A DNA stretch of 32,680 bases, from positions 1-32,680 of the forward strand of contig JALXCB010000192.1 of the NCBI GenBank assembly GCA_026991225.1, given 5' to 3'. Positions 8,369 through 17,322 of the stretch are shown here, in pieces. Under the pieces are notes generated by a model that did not search any database, had not been told where the DNA came from, and worked only from the letters and a program-made list of their open reading frames with translations. Position 1 is the stretch's first letter. Each line of letters begins with the position of its first letter. The translations under genes were made by a program, and so were the position numbers. The stretch is from Anaerolineae bacterium (GTDB taxonomy: Bacteria; Chloroflexota; Anaerolineae; J102).

Positions 8369-8695
8369 TCAGGAACGTTCGAAACGCACCTGGCCCTTTG
8401 CCGCCAGGCCTTCGAGCGCTTCGCGGGCGAGTGCATCCGCCAGCGCCTCGCTATCCTCGGGCGTCAGACCTTCATTCTGAGCGCGCACTTCCCGGGCCAG
8501 CGCCCGCAATCGGGCGAGCGCTTCCTTCCGCCTGGCTTTCTCGCGCAGAGTCTGCAAATCCAGATAATCCTCATAAGAAAGCATCACCGCCACAGGCTGG
8601 CCGCGCCGCCGGATGACCACTTCGTCACCTTCCTGCGTTTTCTCGATCAGTTTGCTGAACTGGGCTTTGGCCTGCGTGCTGGAAACGACGACCAT
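8369..8695 (-). CDS. Phd/YefM-type antitoxin
   Basis: The 108-aa product starts MVVVSSTQAKAQFSKLIEKTQEGDEVVIRRRGQPVAVMLS, the classical N-terminal DNA-binding fold of Phd/YefM antitoxins. The second half is helical and charged (residues about 50-108) and should bind and cover the PIN toxin. A longer in-frame start at 8755 exists, but the ATG at 8695 is preferred: AGGAGG lies 6 nt upstream and the family motif begins there, while the longer version would overlap the promoter. Family members repress their own operon, and a 10-bp palindrome over the -10 box fits that. The pair is divergent from the 5'-nucleotidase gene. Confidence 0.9.
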   Translation of the reverse strand: MVVVSSTQAKAQFSKLIEKTQEGDEVVIRRRGQPVAVMLSYEDYLDLQTLREKARRKEALARLRALAREVRAQNEGLTPEDSEALADALAREALEGLAAKGQVRFERS

Positions 8696-8725
8696 ATTGA
8701 CCTCCTGAATGACCTGAAATATAGT

Positions 8726-8755
8726 CATTATAATGGACAGAATCAACCGACGCAA
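8726..8755 (-). promoter_or_regulatory. Promoter of the Phd/PIN operon with an overlapping palindromic operator candidate
   Basis: On the minus strand TTGCGT (8750-8755) and a perfect TATAAT (8727-8732) are 17 bp apart, giving a leader of about 25 nt. The perfect palindrome CATTATAATG (8726-8735) covers the -10 box, which would suit autorepression by the antitoxin. Confidence 0.65.
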
Positions 8756-8792
8756 CTATCGAAGAGGGAGACGCCACTACCCCACAGTCACA

Positions 8793-8821
8793 TTGCCAAT
8801 CCCGTCCGTTCGTATTACACT
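8793..8821 (+). promoter_or_regulatory. Possible promoter of the 5'-nucleotidase gene
   Basis: TTGCCA (8793-8798) and TACACT (8816-8821) are 17 bp apart, and the ATG is about 34 bp downstream. The -35 box matches 5 of 6 and the -10 box 4 of 6. The assignment is tentative. Confidence 0.35.
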
Positions 8822-8854
8822 TTTGTCAATCCACCGACTCTCCCCGACAACCCC

Positions 8855-10372
8855 ATGAAAACCATCCTCACCTCCCTTCTCGCCATCCTTTTTGCAACGC
8901 TATTCGCCGGGTGCAATGTCCCCGCGCTTCCCACAGTCTCGCCGCCTCCGCCCGCAGCCACCGAGGCCCCCGCCGAAACCCCGGCCCACACCGTCACCCT
9001 CACCATCCTCTACACTGATGACGAACATGGGTGGATGGAGGGGCAGAGCGAGGGCGCGGGCGCGGCCAATCTGCTGGGCCTGTGGCAAAAGCAGTTCGGC
9101 TACGACCCCGCGGACCCGCGCTTTCTTGTCCTCAGCGGCGGCGACAACTGGACCGGGCCCGCCATCTCCACCTGGTTCAAGGGCGAGAGCATGGTCGAGG
9201 TGATGAACGCGATGGGGTATGACGCATCCGCGGTGGGGAATCACGAGTTCGACTTCGGGCTGGAAAACATGCAGTACACCATCTCCCTGGCCGATTTCCC
9301 CTATCTCGCGGCGAACATGCGGAACAAGAGCGACGGACAGATTTCCGAAAGCCTGGGCGTCCAGCCCTACGCCATCATCGACGCGGGCGGCCTGAAGGTG
9401 GGCGTCATCGGCCTGGCCAATATCCACACGCCCAAGGTCACCAACCCCGCCAATGTCCAGGATTTCGACTTCGAGCCCTATGTGGAAACCTTGCAGCAGA
9501 CCGCGCCCGAGGTACGGGCTGCGGGCGCAGACGTGGTCATGGTCATCAGCCATCTCTGCAACCAGGAGCTGCGCCACACCACGGCCAAGACCAAAGACCT
9601 GGGCATCGTCCTGTTCGGGGGCGGGCACTGCCACGAGTCCCTGGCGGAGAAGGCCGGGGACGCGGTGCTGATCACGGGCGGGCCCTATCTCCAAACCTTC
9701 GCCTGGGCCCAACTGGCCATCGATCCCGAATCAGGTGCAGTGGTCAGCGCCAAATACGACGTGGAAGCCAATCGAGGCGGGCCCGCTGACCCCGACGTCG
9801 CGGCCATTGTGGCTAAATGGCGGCAGGAAACGGACGCGACGCTCGGCGAACCCATCGGCTATCTGGCCCAAACCCTGCCCGAACGCAGCGAGCCCATGCT
9901 CAAGCTGGTGACCGAGACCTGGCTGCTGGGCTATCCCAATGCTGACGTGGCCATCACCAACAGCGGCGGCGTGCGGGATGACCTACGCGCGGGCCCCATC
10001 ACCATCGCCGACATCATCAGCGTCATGCCCTTCGACAATGTGCTCATCGACATGAAAATGACGGGCGCGCAGATCGAAGCCTTCATGGATGCGCAGGGGA
10101 AGAAGGTCTTTGCGGGCGGCGTCCATCAGCAGGGAGGCCATTGGGAGTTGAACCGCACGGGCGAGCCCCTTCAGGCTGACGCGGTCTATCACGTGCTGGT
10201 GAACGATTACATGTACGCGGGCGGCGGCTCCTATCAGAAGCTGGCGGAATACGATCCCGAGGGCTATGACACGGGCATCGACTGGCGGCAGCCGGTCATC
10301 GACTGGATCATCGCCCGAAAGAGCACGCCCGAACAACCTCTCGACGAGGCCATCCGGGCGCTAGGGAAGTAG
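8855..10372 (+). CDS. 5'-nucleotidase / UshA-like metallophosphatase lipoprotein
   Basis: The 505-aa product begins with a lipoprotein signal peptide: a basic start, a hydrophobic core, and the lipobox LFAGC with lipidated Cys20. A Pro/Ala/Thr-rich spacer follows. The N-terminal calcineurin-like domain has TILYTDDEHGW, VLSGGDNWTG, AVGNHEFDFG, VISHLCNQE and GGGHCHE. The C-terminal 5'-nucleotidase domain has ITNSGGVRDDLRAGPIT, VMPFDN and VNDYMYAGGGSYQ. Family enzymes hydrolyse nucleotides or related phosphoesters at the cell surface to salvage nucleoside and phosphate. The frame is open far upstream, but the ATG at 8855 is chosen because the signal peptide starts there and the upstream part overlaps the toxin-antitoxin pair antisense. 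The exact substrate is unknown. Confidence 0.9.
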   Translation: MKTILTSLLAILFATLFAGCNVPALPTVSPPPPAATEAPAETPAHTVTLTILYTDDEHGWMEGQSEGAGAANLLGLWQKQFGYDPADPRFLVLSGGDNWTGPAISTWFKGESMVEVMNAMGYDASAVGNHEFDFGLENMQYTISLADFPYLAANMRNKSDGQISESLGVQPYAIIDAGGLKVGVIGLANIHTPKVTNPANVQDFDFEPYVETLQQTAPEVRAAGADVVMVISHLCNQELRHTTAKTKDLGIVLFGGGHCHESLAEKAGDAVLITGGPYLQTFAWAQLAIDPESGAVVSAKYDVEANRGGPADPDVAAIVAKWRQETDATLGEPIGYLAQTLPERSEPMLKLVTETWLLGYPNADVAITNSGGVRDDLRAGPITIADIISVMPFDNVLIDMKMTGAQIEAFMDAQGKKVFAGGVHQQGGHWELNRTGEPLQADAVYHVLVNDYMYAGGGSYQKLAEYDPEGYDTGIDWRQPVIDWIIARKSTPEQPLDEAIRALGK

Positions 10373-10374
10373 GA

Positions 10375-10432
10375 TTAGGATTGGGATTGGAAGGGGCGGG
10401 TTGCAATCTTGATCCTAACCCGGACAATCCGG
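10375..10432 (+). repeat. GGATT-type short-unit hairpin after the 5'-nucleotidase gene
   Basis: TTAGGATTGGGATTG (10375-10389) pairs with CAATCTTGATCCTAA (10404-10418) with three mismatches, followed by the small hairpin CCGGA-CAA-TCCGG (10420-10432). It begins 3 bp after the stop codon and could assist termination, but there is no T-run. Confidence 0.55.
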
Positions 10433-10444
10433 CCCCAGGTAGGA

Positions 10445-10548
10445 ACACAGAGTCGCACAGAGAAATCGCAGAGTTGCACAGAGAAAAAAAGATCCATGAA
10501 TCTCTGTGAACTCTGTGTAGCTCCAAAGCAACTCTGTGAGCTCTGTGT
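10445..10548. repeat. CACAGAG-type short-unit hairpin repeat
   Basis: Units of CACAGAG/CGCAGAG spaced 8-17 nt apart on the left arm (from ACACAGAG at 10445) pair with CTCTGTG units on the right arm (to CTCTGTGT at 10548). It fills the gap between two convergent genes, where a long stem-loop could act as a bidirectional terminator (inference). Confidence 0.7.
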
Positions 10549-10594
10549 AACTTTTAACTCGCTGGCAAAAATGTCACTGATGAGGCGCTAATCC

Positions 10595-12115
<1,521 letters not shown>

Positions 12116-12260
12116 TCAAAATAAAGTGATATTTATCTCAATCATTCTTTCGATTATTCCAATTCGCCATCTGCGAAATTTCGCCCGGTCGAAGCATCGT
12201 AACTGCGAAACGTGGCCCCTCCTACACCGGGCGTCCGATTTCGCCTCTCCCCTCCGAAAC

Positions 12261-12269
12261 TGGTATGAT
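12261..12269 (+). promoter_or_regulatory. Possible extended -10 promoter upstream of trmD
   Basis: TGG-TATGAT (12261-12269) resembles an extended -10 box, but no -35 is visible and the trmD start is about 240 bp away across the composite repeat. Weak support. Confidence 0.25.
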
Positions 12270-12272
12270 TAA

Positions 12273-12462
12273 CCTGCCTTGTAAATAGGATTGCGTTCGT
12301 CTACGAAAGCGACTCGAAGCCCACGTTGGGCGAGTCAGCAACGGGCGTGATGCGTGAACACGTGAAACGTGAGCTCATTACGCATCACGTTTCACGTGTT
12401 GGCTTCCCGCGCCGCTCTGGCCGCGAGGCATTGTCATCTATATCGGCAAGCCCTCGCACGTG
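12273..12462 (-). repeat. Modular composite repeat, full form (A-B-hairpin-L)
   Basis: Read on the minus strand it contains four parts. Block A is at 12462-12427, with core GCTTGCCGATATAGATGA. Block B is at about 12436-12396, with core GCGCGGGAAGCCAAC. The hairpin has a perfect 15-bp stem, ACACGTGAAACGTGA (12358-12372) with its complement at 12385-12399. Block L is at 12292-12273, with core AATCCTATTTACAAGGCAGG. A second hairpin built on GACTC...GCCCA-CGT-TGGGC...GAGTC lies between the main hairpin and L (about 12311-12336). The blocks match those at 16072, 23382 and 27137. Confidence 0.75.
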
Positions 12463-12511
12463 TCGCCCGCCCGACCACGCGGCTGCACGACCGCACGACT
12501 GTCCGACCTCT

Positions 12512-13267
12512 ATGCGCATCGACATCCTCACCATCTTTCCAGACATGTTCCCCTGCGTCCTGGACGCGTCCATCATCGGCCGGGCGCAGGACAAGGGCCT
12601 GGTGGACATCCGCGTGTGGAATCTACGGGATTGGACCACGGACCGACACAAGACCACGGACGACACGCCCTACGGCGGCGGGGGCGGCATGGTCATGAAG
12701 CCCGAGCCCATCTTCGCCGCGGTGGAAGATATCCTGGGGGACGAGGAGGCCCCGGTCATCCTCCTCACCCCCCAGGGGAGACGCTTCACCCAGGCCGTGG
12801 CGGAGGAGCTGGCCCGGCAGGAACGGCTCATCTTCATCTGCGGTCGCTACGAGGGCGTGGATGAGCGGGTGCGGCAGCATCTGGTCAACGATGAGATCTC
12901 CATCGGGGATTTCGTGCTGTCGGGCGGGGAGCTGGCTGCGATGGTCATTGTGGATGCGGTGGTGCGGCTGCTGCCCGGCGCGCTGGGCTACGAACGGGCC
13001 GCGGCCGAGGATTCCCACGCCACGGGCCTGCTGGAAGGCCCGCACTACACCCGTCCGCCCGTCTTCCGCGGCTGGGAAGTTCCTGAGGTGCTGCGTTCCG
13101 GGCATCACGCCCGGGTGGCCGAGTGGCGGCGCAAGCAGGCCCTGAAGCGCACCCTGGAGCGGCGACCCGACCTGCTGGCCCGCGCGCCCCTCAGCGCACA
13201 GGATAAGCAATGGCTGCGGGAGATGGGCTATGACGGGCCGTTCGCAGAAGCATCCCAGGACGAGTGA
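12512..13267 (+). CDS. trmD: tRNA (guanine-N1)-methyltransferase TrmD
   Basis: The 251-aa product methylates G37 of tRNAs using S-adenosylmethionine, preventing +1 frameshifts. It has the SPOUT trefoil-knot family motifs: [13 protein letters not shown] at the start, [18 protein letters not shown] (about 50-67), [21 protein letters not shown], and the knot segment [44 protein letters not shown] and [14 protein letters not shown] follow. Length is normal. The frame is open upstream to 12326, but that part is repeat DNA and the conserved N-terminus starts at the ATG at 12512, although no good Shine-Dalgarno is visible there. Unusually it lacks rpsP, rimM and rplS neighbours. A large glycosyltransferase gene follows 19 bp after its stop. 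Confidence 0.97.
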   Translation: MRIDILTIFPDMFPCVLDASIIGRAQDKGLVDIRVWNLRDWTTDRHKTTDDTPYGGGGGMVMKPEPIFAAVEDILGDEEAPVILLTPQGRRFTQAVAEELARQERLIFICGRYEGVDERVRQHLVNDEISIGDFVLSGGELAAMVIVDAVVRLLPGALGYERAAAEDSHATGLLEGPHYTRPPVFRGWEVPEVLRSGHHARVAEWRRKQALKRTLERRPDLLARAPLSAQDKQWLREMGYDGPFAEASQDE

Positions 13268-13286
13268 ACGGAGTTGGGGTAACGTT

Positions 13287-15941
13287 GTGACAAAAAAGTG
13301 GCTGTTGATCCTGGCCCTGACGCTGGCGTACGCTTCCCAGGCCATTTTCTTCCCCGACAATCCCAACGGCGCGTTCTTCCAGAAGCTGCTGGCGTTCGCT
13401 CCCTGGCTGGGGGAGGAGAGGATGCGGCTGGTCGTTGGCGTGATGGGCTACGCGTTGGCGATGGGACTTTTCGCCTGGGTTGCGCCCGCGATGAATGGAA
13501 TAAGTAATCAGTATTCAGTATTGGCTTCACTACGAAAAGGTTGTTTACCGCAGAGAACGCAGAGGACACAGAGTCAAAAGGTTGGATTCATGGGCGTCTT
13601 CTCCTCGAAACCTGATGATTTTCTCAGCGTTCTCAGCGCACTCTGCGGTAAAATTGTCTTTTCAGGAGGGCCAGTGTCCAGTGTTCAGAGGGGGAGGCGC
13701 GGCGCGTGGGGGACGATGGGCGTGGCGACGGCCTTGCTGGGGTCGAGTATGGCCCGCTTTTTGTTGACGGGCGAGGATGGGATCACGCGGGGGCTGTGGG
13801 TGGCGAGCATGGTCGCCCTGGTGATGGCGTCTGTGTGGATGGCAGGGGAGGGGAGGAAGTTATCAGTGTTCAGTGATCAGTCATCAGTGTTCAGGTGGCG
13901 GCATGTGGCGGTGTTGGCTGCAATCTTGGGAGGCGCGGCGTGGCTGCGCTTCCATCTGCTGGCCGATATTCCCCAGGACCTGCACGGCGATATGGCGTCC
14001 ATGGGCCTCCAGGCCCGCGACATCCTCGCAGGCGCCGCGCCCGGCATCTTTCACCAGGGCTGGGCCGAGATACCCATGCTGGGGTTCTATCCTTCGGTCA
14101 TCGGCCTCAAATTCGTGTCCAACAGCATCCTGGGGCTGAACTTCATGCCCGCGGTGGAGGGGCTGCTGACCATCCTCGGGCTTTATCTGCTGGCCTGGCG
14201 TCTGTTCGACTCCCACCGCCTGGCTGCGCTGGCCGCGGCCGCGCTGGTGGTGAACATCCCCCACATCCACTTCTCCCGCCTGGCCGCGTACATGGACCCC
14301 TGGCCCTGGATCCTGTTCGCCTTCCTTCTGCTGGCCCACGGACTGCGCTCGCGCCGGCTCTGGCCCTTTCCCCTGGCGGGATTGCTGGTGGGCGTGAGTC
14401 TGCAAATGTACTACTCGGGCCGGGCCGTGCTGTTCATCCTGCCCGCGGCCGCGCTCTACCTCATCCTGCTGCATCCCAAAACCGCGCGGCGGGGATGGCG
14501 CTTTGGGCTGGCCGCGGCCGCGTTGTTGGGATTGGGAACTGTGACCGCGTTAGGGCCGTCGCTCATCTACTTTCTGCAGCACACCAACGCCCTGCTGGAA
14601 CGATCCCGGTCGGTTTTCCTCTTCCACGAACCGGTCATGACCCATCTCATGGGCAAGTATGGCGTGGACACGCCCGCGGCTGTCGTCTGGGAGCAGATCT
14701 GGCGCTCGGCCCTGATGTTCAATGACACCCACGACACCAGCACCCAGTTCGGCTACACGCATCCCATGTTCACCCTGGCCCTTTCGCCCCTGGTGCTGCT
14801 GGGGCTGGGATACAGTTTGAGGCGCTGGCGGCATCCGGGTCTGGGATTCGCGCTCATCTGGCTGCTGACCATTCTGATCACGGGCAGCGTCCTCACCAAC
14901 AACGCGCCCTTCTGGCCCCGGCTGGTGGGCATCCTGCCCGCGGCCGCGCTCATGGCGGGCGTGGCCCTGCATGTGACGCTGTCCGGGCTGGGGCTCGATC
15001 GTCCCATCCGCTCGGTCTGGGACCCCAACCCCGCCGTCGTGGTCATGATGGGACTGATCATCGCCTTCCTGGTTCTGGGGCAGCGCAACTGGCGGGATTA
15101 TTTCCTGACCACCAGCAACAACGCCCGGCCCCGAGCCCGCATCGGGCGCTACCTGGACGCCCTGCCCGACGCGATCAACGCCTGCGGCTTCTCGACCCCC
15201 TACCGCCTGAGCGAACGGGAGATCGCGTTTCTGGCCTGGCCGCATCAGCTCCTCGACCTGGAGCCGGGCGTCACCGGCCCGCTGCTGGAAGCCTGTCCGG
15301 GCCCAGAACGCGTCTGGATCCTCTCGCCAGATGAACCCTCCCAGCGCATCCGCGTCGAACGACGCTGGCCCGACGGACAGTTGCGGGAGATTCGGGACGG
15401 TGCGGGCCGCGTCGTCTTTCTGAGCTATCTCACCGGGCTCGAAAGGCTCCCCGCCTCGGCCGAGGACGCTTCGCCCCGGGCCACGAGCAGCGCCTACCTG
15501 CCTAACGGCGACCTGTTCCGACCTGACCACGTCTATTTGGGTGACGTGAATAGCCGGGTGGCGCGCTGGCGCGTGGGCCCTGTGGAGGTGCGCGGCGGAC
15601 GCGTCACGCTCACCATCGGCCCCATCTCCGGACATGACGCCCCATTCGATTATGTCGAGTTTTTGGGTGCGGATGGTCAGCGCCATCGCTTCGAGGCGGA
15701 AGACTTGACTTACGAGGGCGATATCCGCTTCGTGGGCGGACCGGGCCAGGACAATCGCTGGTGGTTGCAGCGCTATGATCCTTTCAGCGGCGGCGCGGGC
15801 CTGGTCGCCCAGAAAAACGAACTCGTGCCCGCCCTGCGCGCGGCCATCCCCCTGCCCGACGGCCTCTACGACCTGACCATCGGCACATTCACAGGCGATC
15901 CGGCCAACGGCGTCTTTGCTTTGGGCGTTTCCGTGCAGTAA
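13287..15941 (+). CDS. GT39/ArnT-like membrane glycosyltransferase with C-terminal beta-sandwich and repeat-derived insertions
   Basis: The product of about 884 aa (GTG start at 13287; an ATG at 13230 would overlap trmD) is a polytopic GT-C type protein. Hydrophobic helices occupy roughly residues 4-21, 45-65, 145-190 and 203-600. The first large loop, FHLLADIPQDLHGDMASMG, has acidic residues where GT39 enzymes carry their catalytic Asp. Such enzymes transfer sugar from polyprenyl phosphate on the outer face. After the helices comes a soluble region and a beta-rich domain (about 750-884; VEVRGGRVTLTIGPISG, LPDGLYDLTIGTF). Residues about 72-145 and 191-203 are encoded by short-unit repeat DNA and look unlike the rest, yet the frame stays open. 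It probably uses the lipid-linked mannose made by the GT2 enzyme at 598 (inference). Confidence 0.75.
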   Translation: MTKKWLLILALTLAYASQAIFFPDNPNGAFFQKLLAFAPWLGEERMRLVVGVMGYALAMGLFAWVAPAMNGISNQYSVLASLRKGCLPQRTQRTQSQKVGFMGVFSSKPDDFLSVLSALCGKIVFSGGPVSSVQRGRRGAWGTMGVATALLGSSMARFLLTGEDGITRGLWVASMVALVMASVWMAGEGRKLSVFSDQSSVFRWRHVAVLAAILGGAAWLRFHLLADIPQDLHGDMASMGLQARDILAGAAPGIFHQGWAEIPMLGFYPSVIGLKFVSNSILGLNFMPAVEGLLTILGLYLLAWRLFDSHRLAALAAAALVVNIPHIHFSRLAAYMDPWPWILFAFLLLAHGLRSRRLWPFPLAGLLVGVSLQMYYSGRAVLFILPAAALYLILLHPKTARRGWRFGLAAAALLGLGTVTALGPSLIYFLQHTNALLERSRSVFLFHEPVMTHLMGKYGVDTPAAVVWEQIWRSALMFNDTHDTSTQFGYTHPMFTLALSPLVLLGLGYSLRRWRHPGLGFALIWLLTILITGSVLTNNAPFWPRLVGILPAAALMAGVALHVTLSGLGLDRPIRSVWDPNPAVVVMMGLIIAFLVLGQRNWRDYFLTTSNNARPRARIGRYLDALPDAINACGFSTPYRLSEREIAFLAWPHQLLDLEPGVTGPLLEACPGPERVWILSPDEPSQRIRVERRWPDGQLREIRDGAGRVVFLSYLTGLERLPASAEDASPRATSSAYLPNGDLFRPDHVYLGDVNSRVARWRVGPVEVRGGRVTLTIGPISGHDAPFDYVEFLGADGQRHRFEAEDLTYEGDIRFVGGPGQDNRWWLQRYDPFSGGAGLVAQKNELVPALRAAIPLPDGLYDLTIGTFTGDPANGVFALGVSVQ
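13505..13694. repeat. Palindromic repeat cluster inside the glycosyltransferase frame
   Basis: A perfect 12-bp inverted repeat, TTTACCGCAGAG (13544-13555) with CTCTGCGGTAAA (13641-13652), encloses further CGCAGAG/CTCAGCG units. It is flanked by ATCAGTATTCAGTATT (13508-13523) and CCAGTGTCCAGTGTTCAG (13672-13689). This is intergenic-type repeat DNA that the reading frame crosses without a stop. Confidence 0.8.
13862..13894. repeat. TCAGTGT/TCAGTGA short-unit repeat inside the glycosyltransferase frame
   Basis: ATCAGTGTTCAGTGATCAG continues into CATCAGTGTTCAG, four units of the type seen at 16171 and 19047. It encodes the loop residues LSVFSDQSSVF between two predicted membrane helices. Confidence 0.75.
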
Positions 15942-15945
15942 AAAA

Positions 15946-15999
15946 CTGTCAAAAACTGTCAGGCGGGCGAAATCGGGCTGGATTGATGGTTTTTGACAG
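15946..15999 (+). repeat. Inverted repeat just after the glycosyltransferase gene
   Basis: CTGTCAAAAAC (15946-15956) is perfectly complementary to GTTTTTGACAG (15989-15999), starting 4 bp after the stop codon. It may serve as a transcript-end structure; there is no U-tract after the right arm, so I do not call it an intrinsic terminator. Confidence 0.5.
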
Positions 16000-16071
16000 G
16001 ATTTCAAGTCTATACTCCATGGCGACGCAGAGAAGATGATTTGCATTTCGGACACGACGCGGTTTTTCACA

Positions 16072-16205
16072 GCAACGCCTCGCGGCCAGGTCGGCGCGGG
16101 AAGCCAAGCACGTAATGCGTAATGCGTGATGCGTAACGACCTCACGGATTACACATTACGCATCACGTCAACTGATCACTGATTACTTTATTTTCATAGC
16201 AGGAG
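16072..16205 (+). repeat. Modular composite repeat (B-hairpin-L) ending in a gene leader
   Basis: Block B (about 16072-16110, core GGCGCGGGAAGCCAAG) is followed by a hairpin of GTAATGCG/GTGATGCG units (16111-16136) pairing with CATTACGCATCACG (16154-16167). An AACTGATCACTGATTAC unit (16170-16186) and block L, TATTTTCATAGCAGGAG (16189-16205), come next. The terminal AGGAG is the ribosome binding site of the gene at 16214. A degraded block A may lie just upstream. Confidence 0.75.
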
Positions 16206-16213
16206 AACCACGT

Positions 16214-16612
16214 ATGCACATTGCTCGCAATTGGCGAATCAAAAAACAACGTTACAGCCTTCATGGTGAAATCTGCCACCATTGTGGCGCGCATGTCTTT
16301 CCCCCGCGGGATGTGTGTCCCGAATGCGCCAAGCCCGCCTACGATCCCGCCCAATTGAGCGGCCTGGGCGAGGTGTACAGCTTCACCACCGTCTACAACG
16401 CGCCCGAAGGCTTCCAGACCCAGGCCCCCTATCCCCTGGCGCTGATCAAGCTGGAGGAGGGCCCTATGCTTACCGCCCAGCTCACCGACGTGGATCCCGA
16501 CCGGGTCGAGATCGGCATGGAGGTGGAGATGGTGACCCGCAAGTTGAGCGTGGAAGGCGACGAAGGTTTGATCAACTACGGTTACAAATTCCGACCCCGC
16601 ATGGCCGCCTAG
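16214..16612 (+). CDS. Zn-ribbon/OB-fold protein of the DUF35 family
   Basis: The 132-aa product has the rubredoxin-like zinc ribbon CHHC (about 21-24) and CPEC (about 36-39), followed by an OB-fold segment (LSGLGEVYSFTTVYNAPEGF, PLALIKLEEGPMLTAQLTDVDPDRVEIGMEVEMV). DUF35 proteins usually accompany thiolases, HMG-CoA synthase-like enzymes or other acyl-CoA enzymes and may channel or bind acyl-CoA. No such enzyme is adjacent here, so it may serve an enzyme encoded elsewhere. The start is fixed by AGGAG 8 nt upstream, which is part of repeat block L. A strong intrinsic terminator follows, so it is a single-gene unit. Confidence 0.85.
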   Translation: MHIARNWRIKKQRYSLHGEICHHCGAHVFPPRDVCPECAKPAYDPAQLSGLGEVYSFTTVYNAPEGFQTQAPYPLALIKLEEGPMLTAQLTDVDPDRVEIGMEVEMVTRKLSVEGDEGLINYGYKFRPRMAA

Positions 16613-16637
16613 AAATCCGTCACAAACAAATCCCGTG

Positions 16638-16673
16638 AGACCGCCCGGTTTCTGCCAGGCGGTCTTTTTCTTT
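16638..16673 (+). terminator. Intrinsic terminator after the DUF35 gene
   Basis: AGACCGCC (16638-16645) pairs perfectly with GGCGGTCT (16658-16665) around a 12-nt loop, followed by TTTTCTTT. This is the clearest Rho-independent terminator in the window. Confidence 0.9.
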
Positions 16674-16764
16674 GCCCCTCACGCTCAACTTTCGAGACCG
16701 CGCATCCTGGTGTATCATTGATTCCCACTTGCCATCATTTATCCAACCCACAAAAGGAATATCC

Positions 16765-17253
16765 ATGAAGATTCGCACCAAAGACATTTACGACGCCGAC
16801 CCGGACGCCGTTTTCGGCTATCTCACAGACCCGGCCTTCCTCAAAGCCCGGGCCGAGGCCATCGGCACGCGCAACGTAAAAGTGACGGTTGAAAAAGGGG
16901 GTGACGCCGTAAGAATCACCCTGGAACGCGAGGTCCAGTCGGACGCACCCGGCCCGCTCAAGAAATTCGTGCCCGAATGGAACCCTTCGGTGCAGAAGGA
17001 GAGCTGGAAGGTGCAGCCGGGCGGCCCCTATCTGGGCAAAGCCAGCATCGAGATCGAGGGCGTGCCCGTCTCTGCGCGCAGCCGCATGAAGCTGGCCGCA
17101 GGGGAGAACGGCGGCAGCGTCATGCTCATCGAGACGGAATTCAAGAGCAGCGTGCCCGTCGTCGGCGGCAAGCTGGCGTCGTTTGCAGGCGAAACCGCCA
17201 AAGAAACGCTCAAAGCGGAATACGCGTTTACCAAAAAACGCGTGGATGGGTAG
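16765..17253 (+). CDS. DUF2505 family protein (SRPBCC/START-like fold)
   Basis: The 162-aa product opens MKIRTKDIYDADPDAVFGYLTDPAFLKA, the typical first strand and helices of SRPBCC ligand-binding proteins, and ends with ETAKETLKAEYAFTKKRV, the long C-terminal helix. The overall pattern fits DUF2505, a family of unknown function best known from actinobacteria, whose hydrophobic cavity may bind a lipid or other apolar ligand. There is no signal peptide. The ATG at 16765 is preferred over an upstream in-frame ATG because AAAGGA lies just before it and the upstream part overlaps the terminator. It converges on the gene at 17323. Confidence 0.7.
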   Translation: MKIRTKDIYDADPDAVFGYLTDPAFLKARAEAIGTRNVKVTVEKGGDAVRITLEREVQSDAPGPLKKFVPEWNPSVQKESWKVQPGGPYLGKASIEIEGVPVSARSRMKLAAGENGGSVMLIETEFKSSVPVVGGKLASFAGETAKETLKAEYAFTKKRVDG

Positions 17254-17322
17254 TTCCCTTCTGAGGGCGGCTCGGGAGGAGTGGGAAAGGGCCGGGCCTT
17301 CATGGCAAAACCCTCGCGTGTT

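Noticed and set aside
7958-8854. N-terminal 299-residue extension of the 5'-nucleotidase frame
   Set aside because: It is antisense to the Phd/PIN pair, and the signal peptide with lipobox begins at 8855.
10445-10548. A tRNA or structured ncRNA gene between the 5'-nucleotidase and tpl
   Set aside because: No cloverleaf, T-loop or CCA pattern. The fold is a simple short-unit hairpin shared in style with other gaps.
12340-12410. CRISPR-like array of GTGATGCG units
   Set aside because: The units are 7-10 nt, degenerate and arranged as inverted arms of a hairpin. There are no unique spacers and no cas genes.
15990-16016. TTGACA followed by TATACT as a promoter
   Set aside because: The spacing is only 12 bp, and the TTGACA is part of an inverted-repeat arm.
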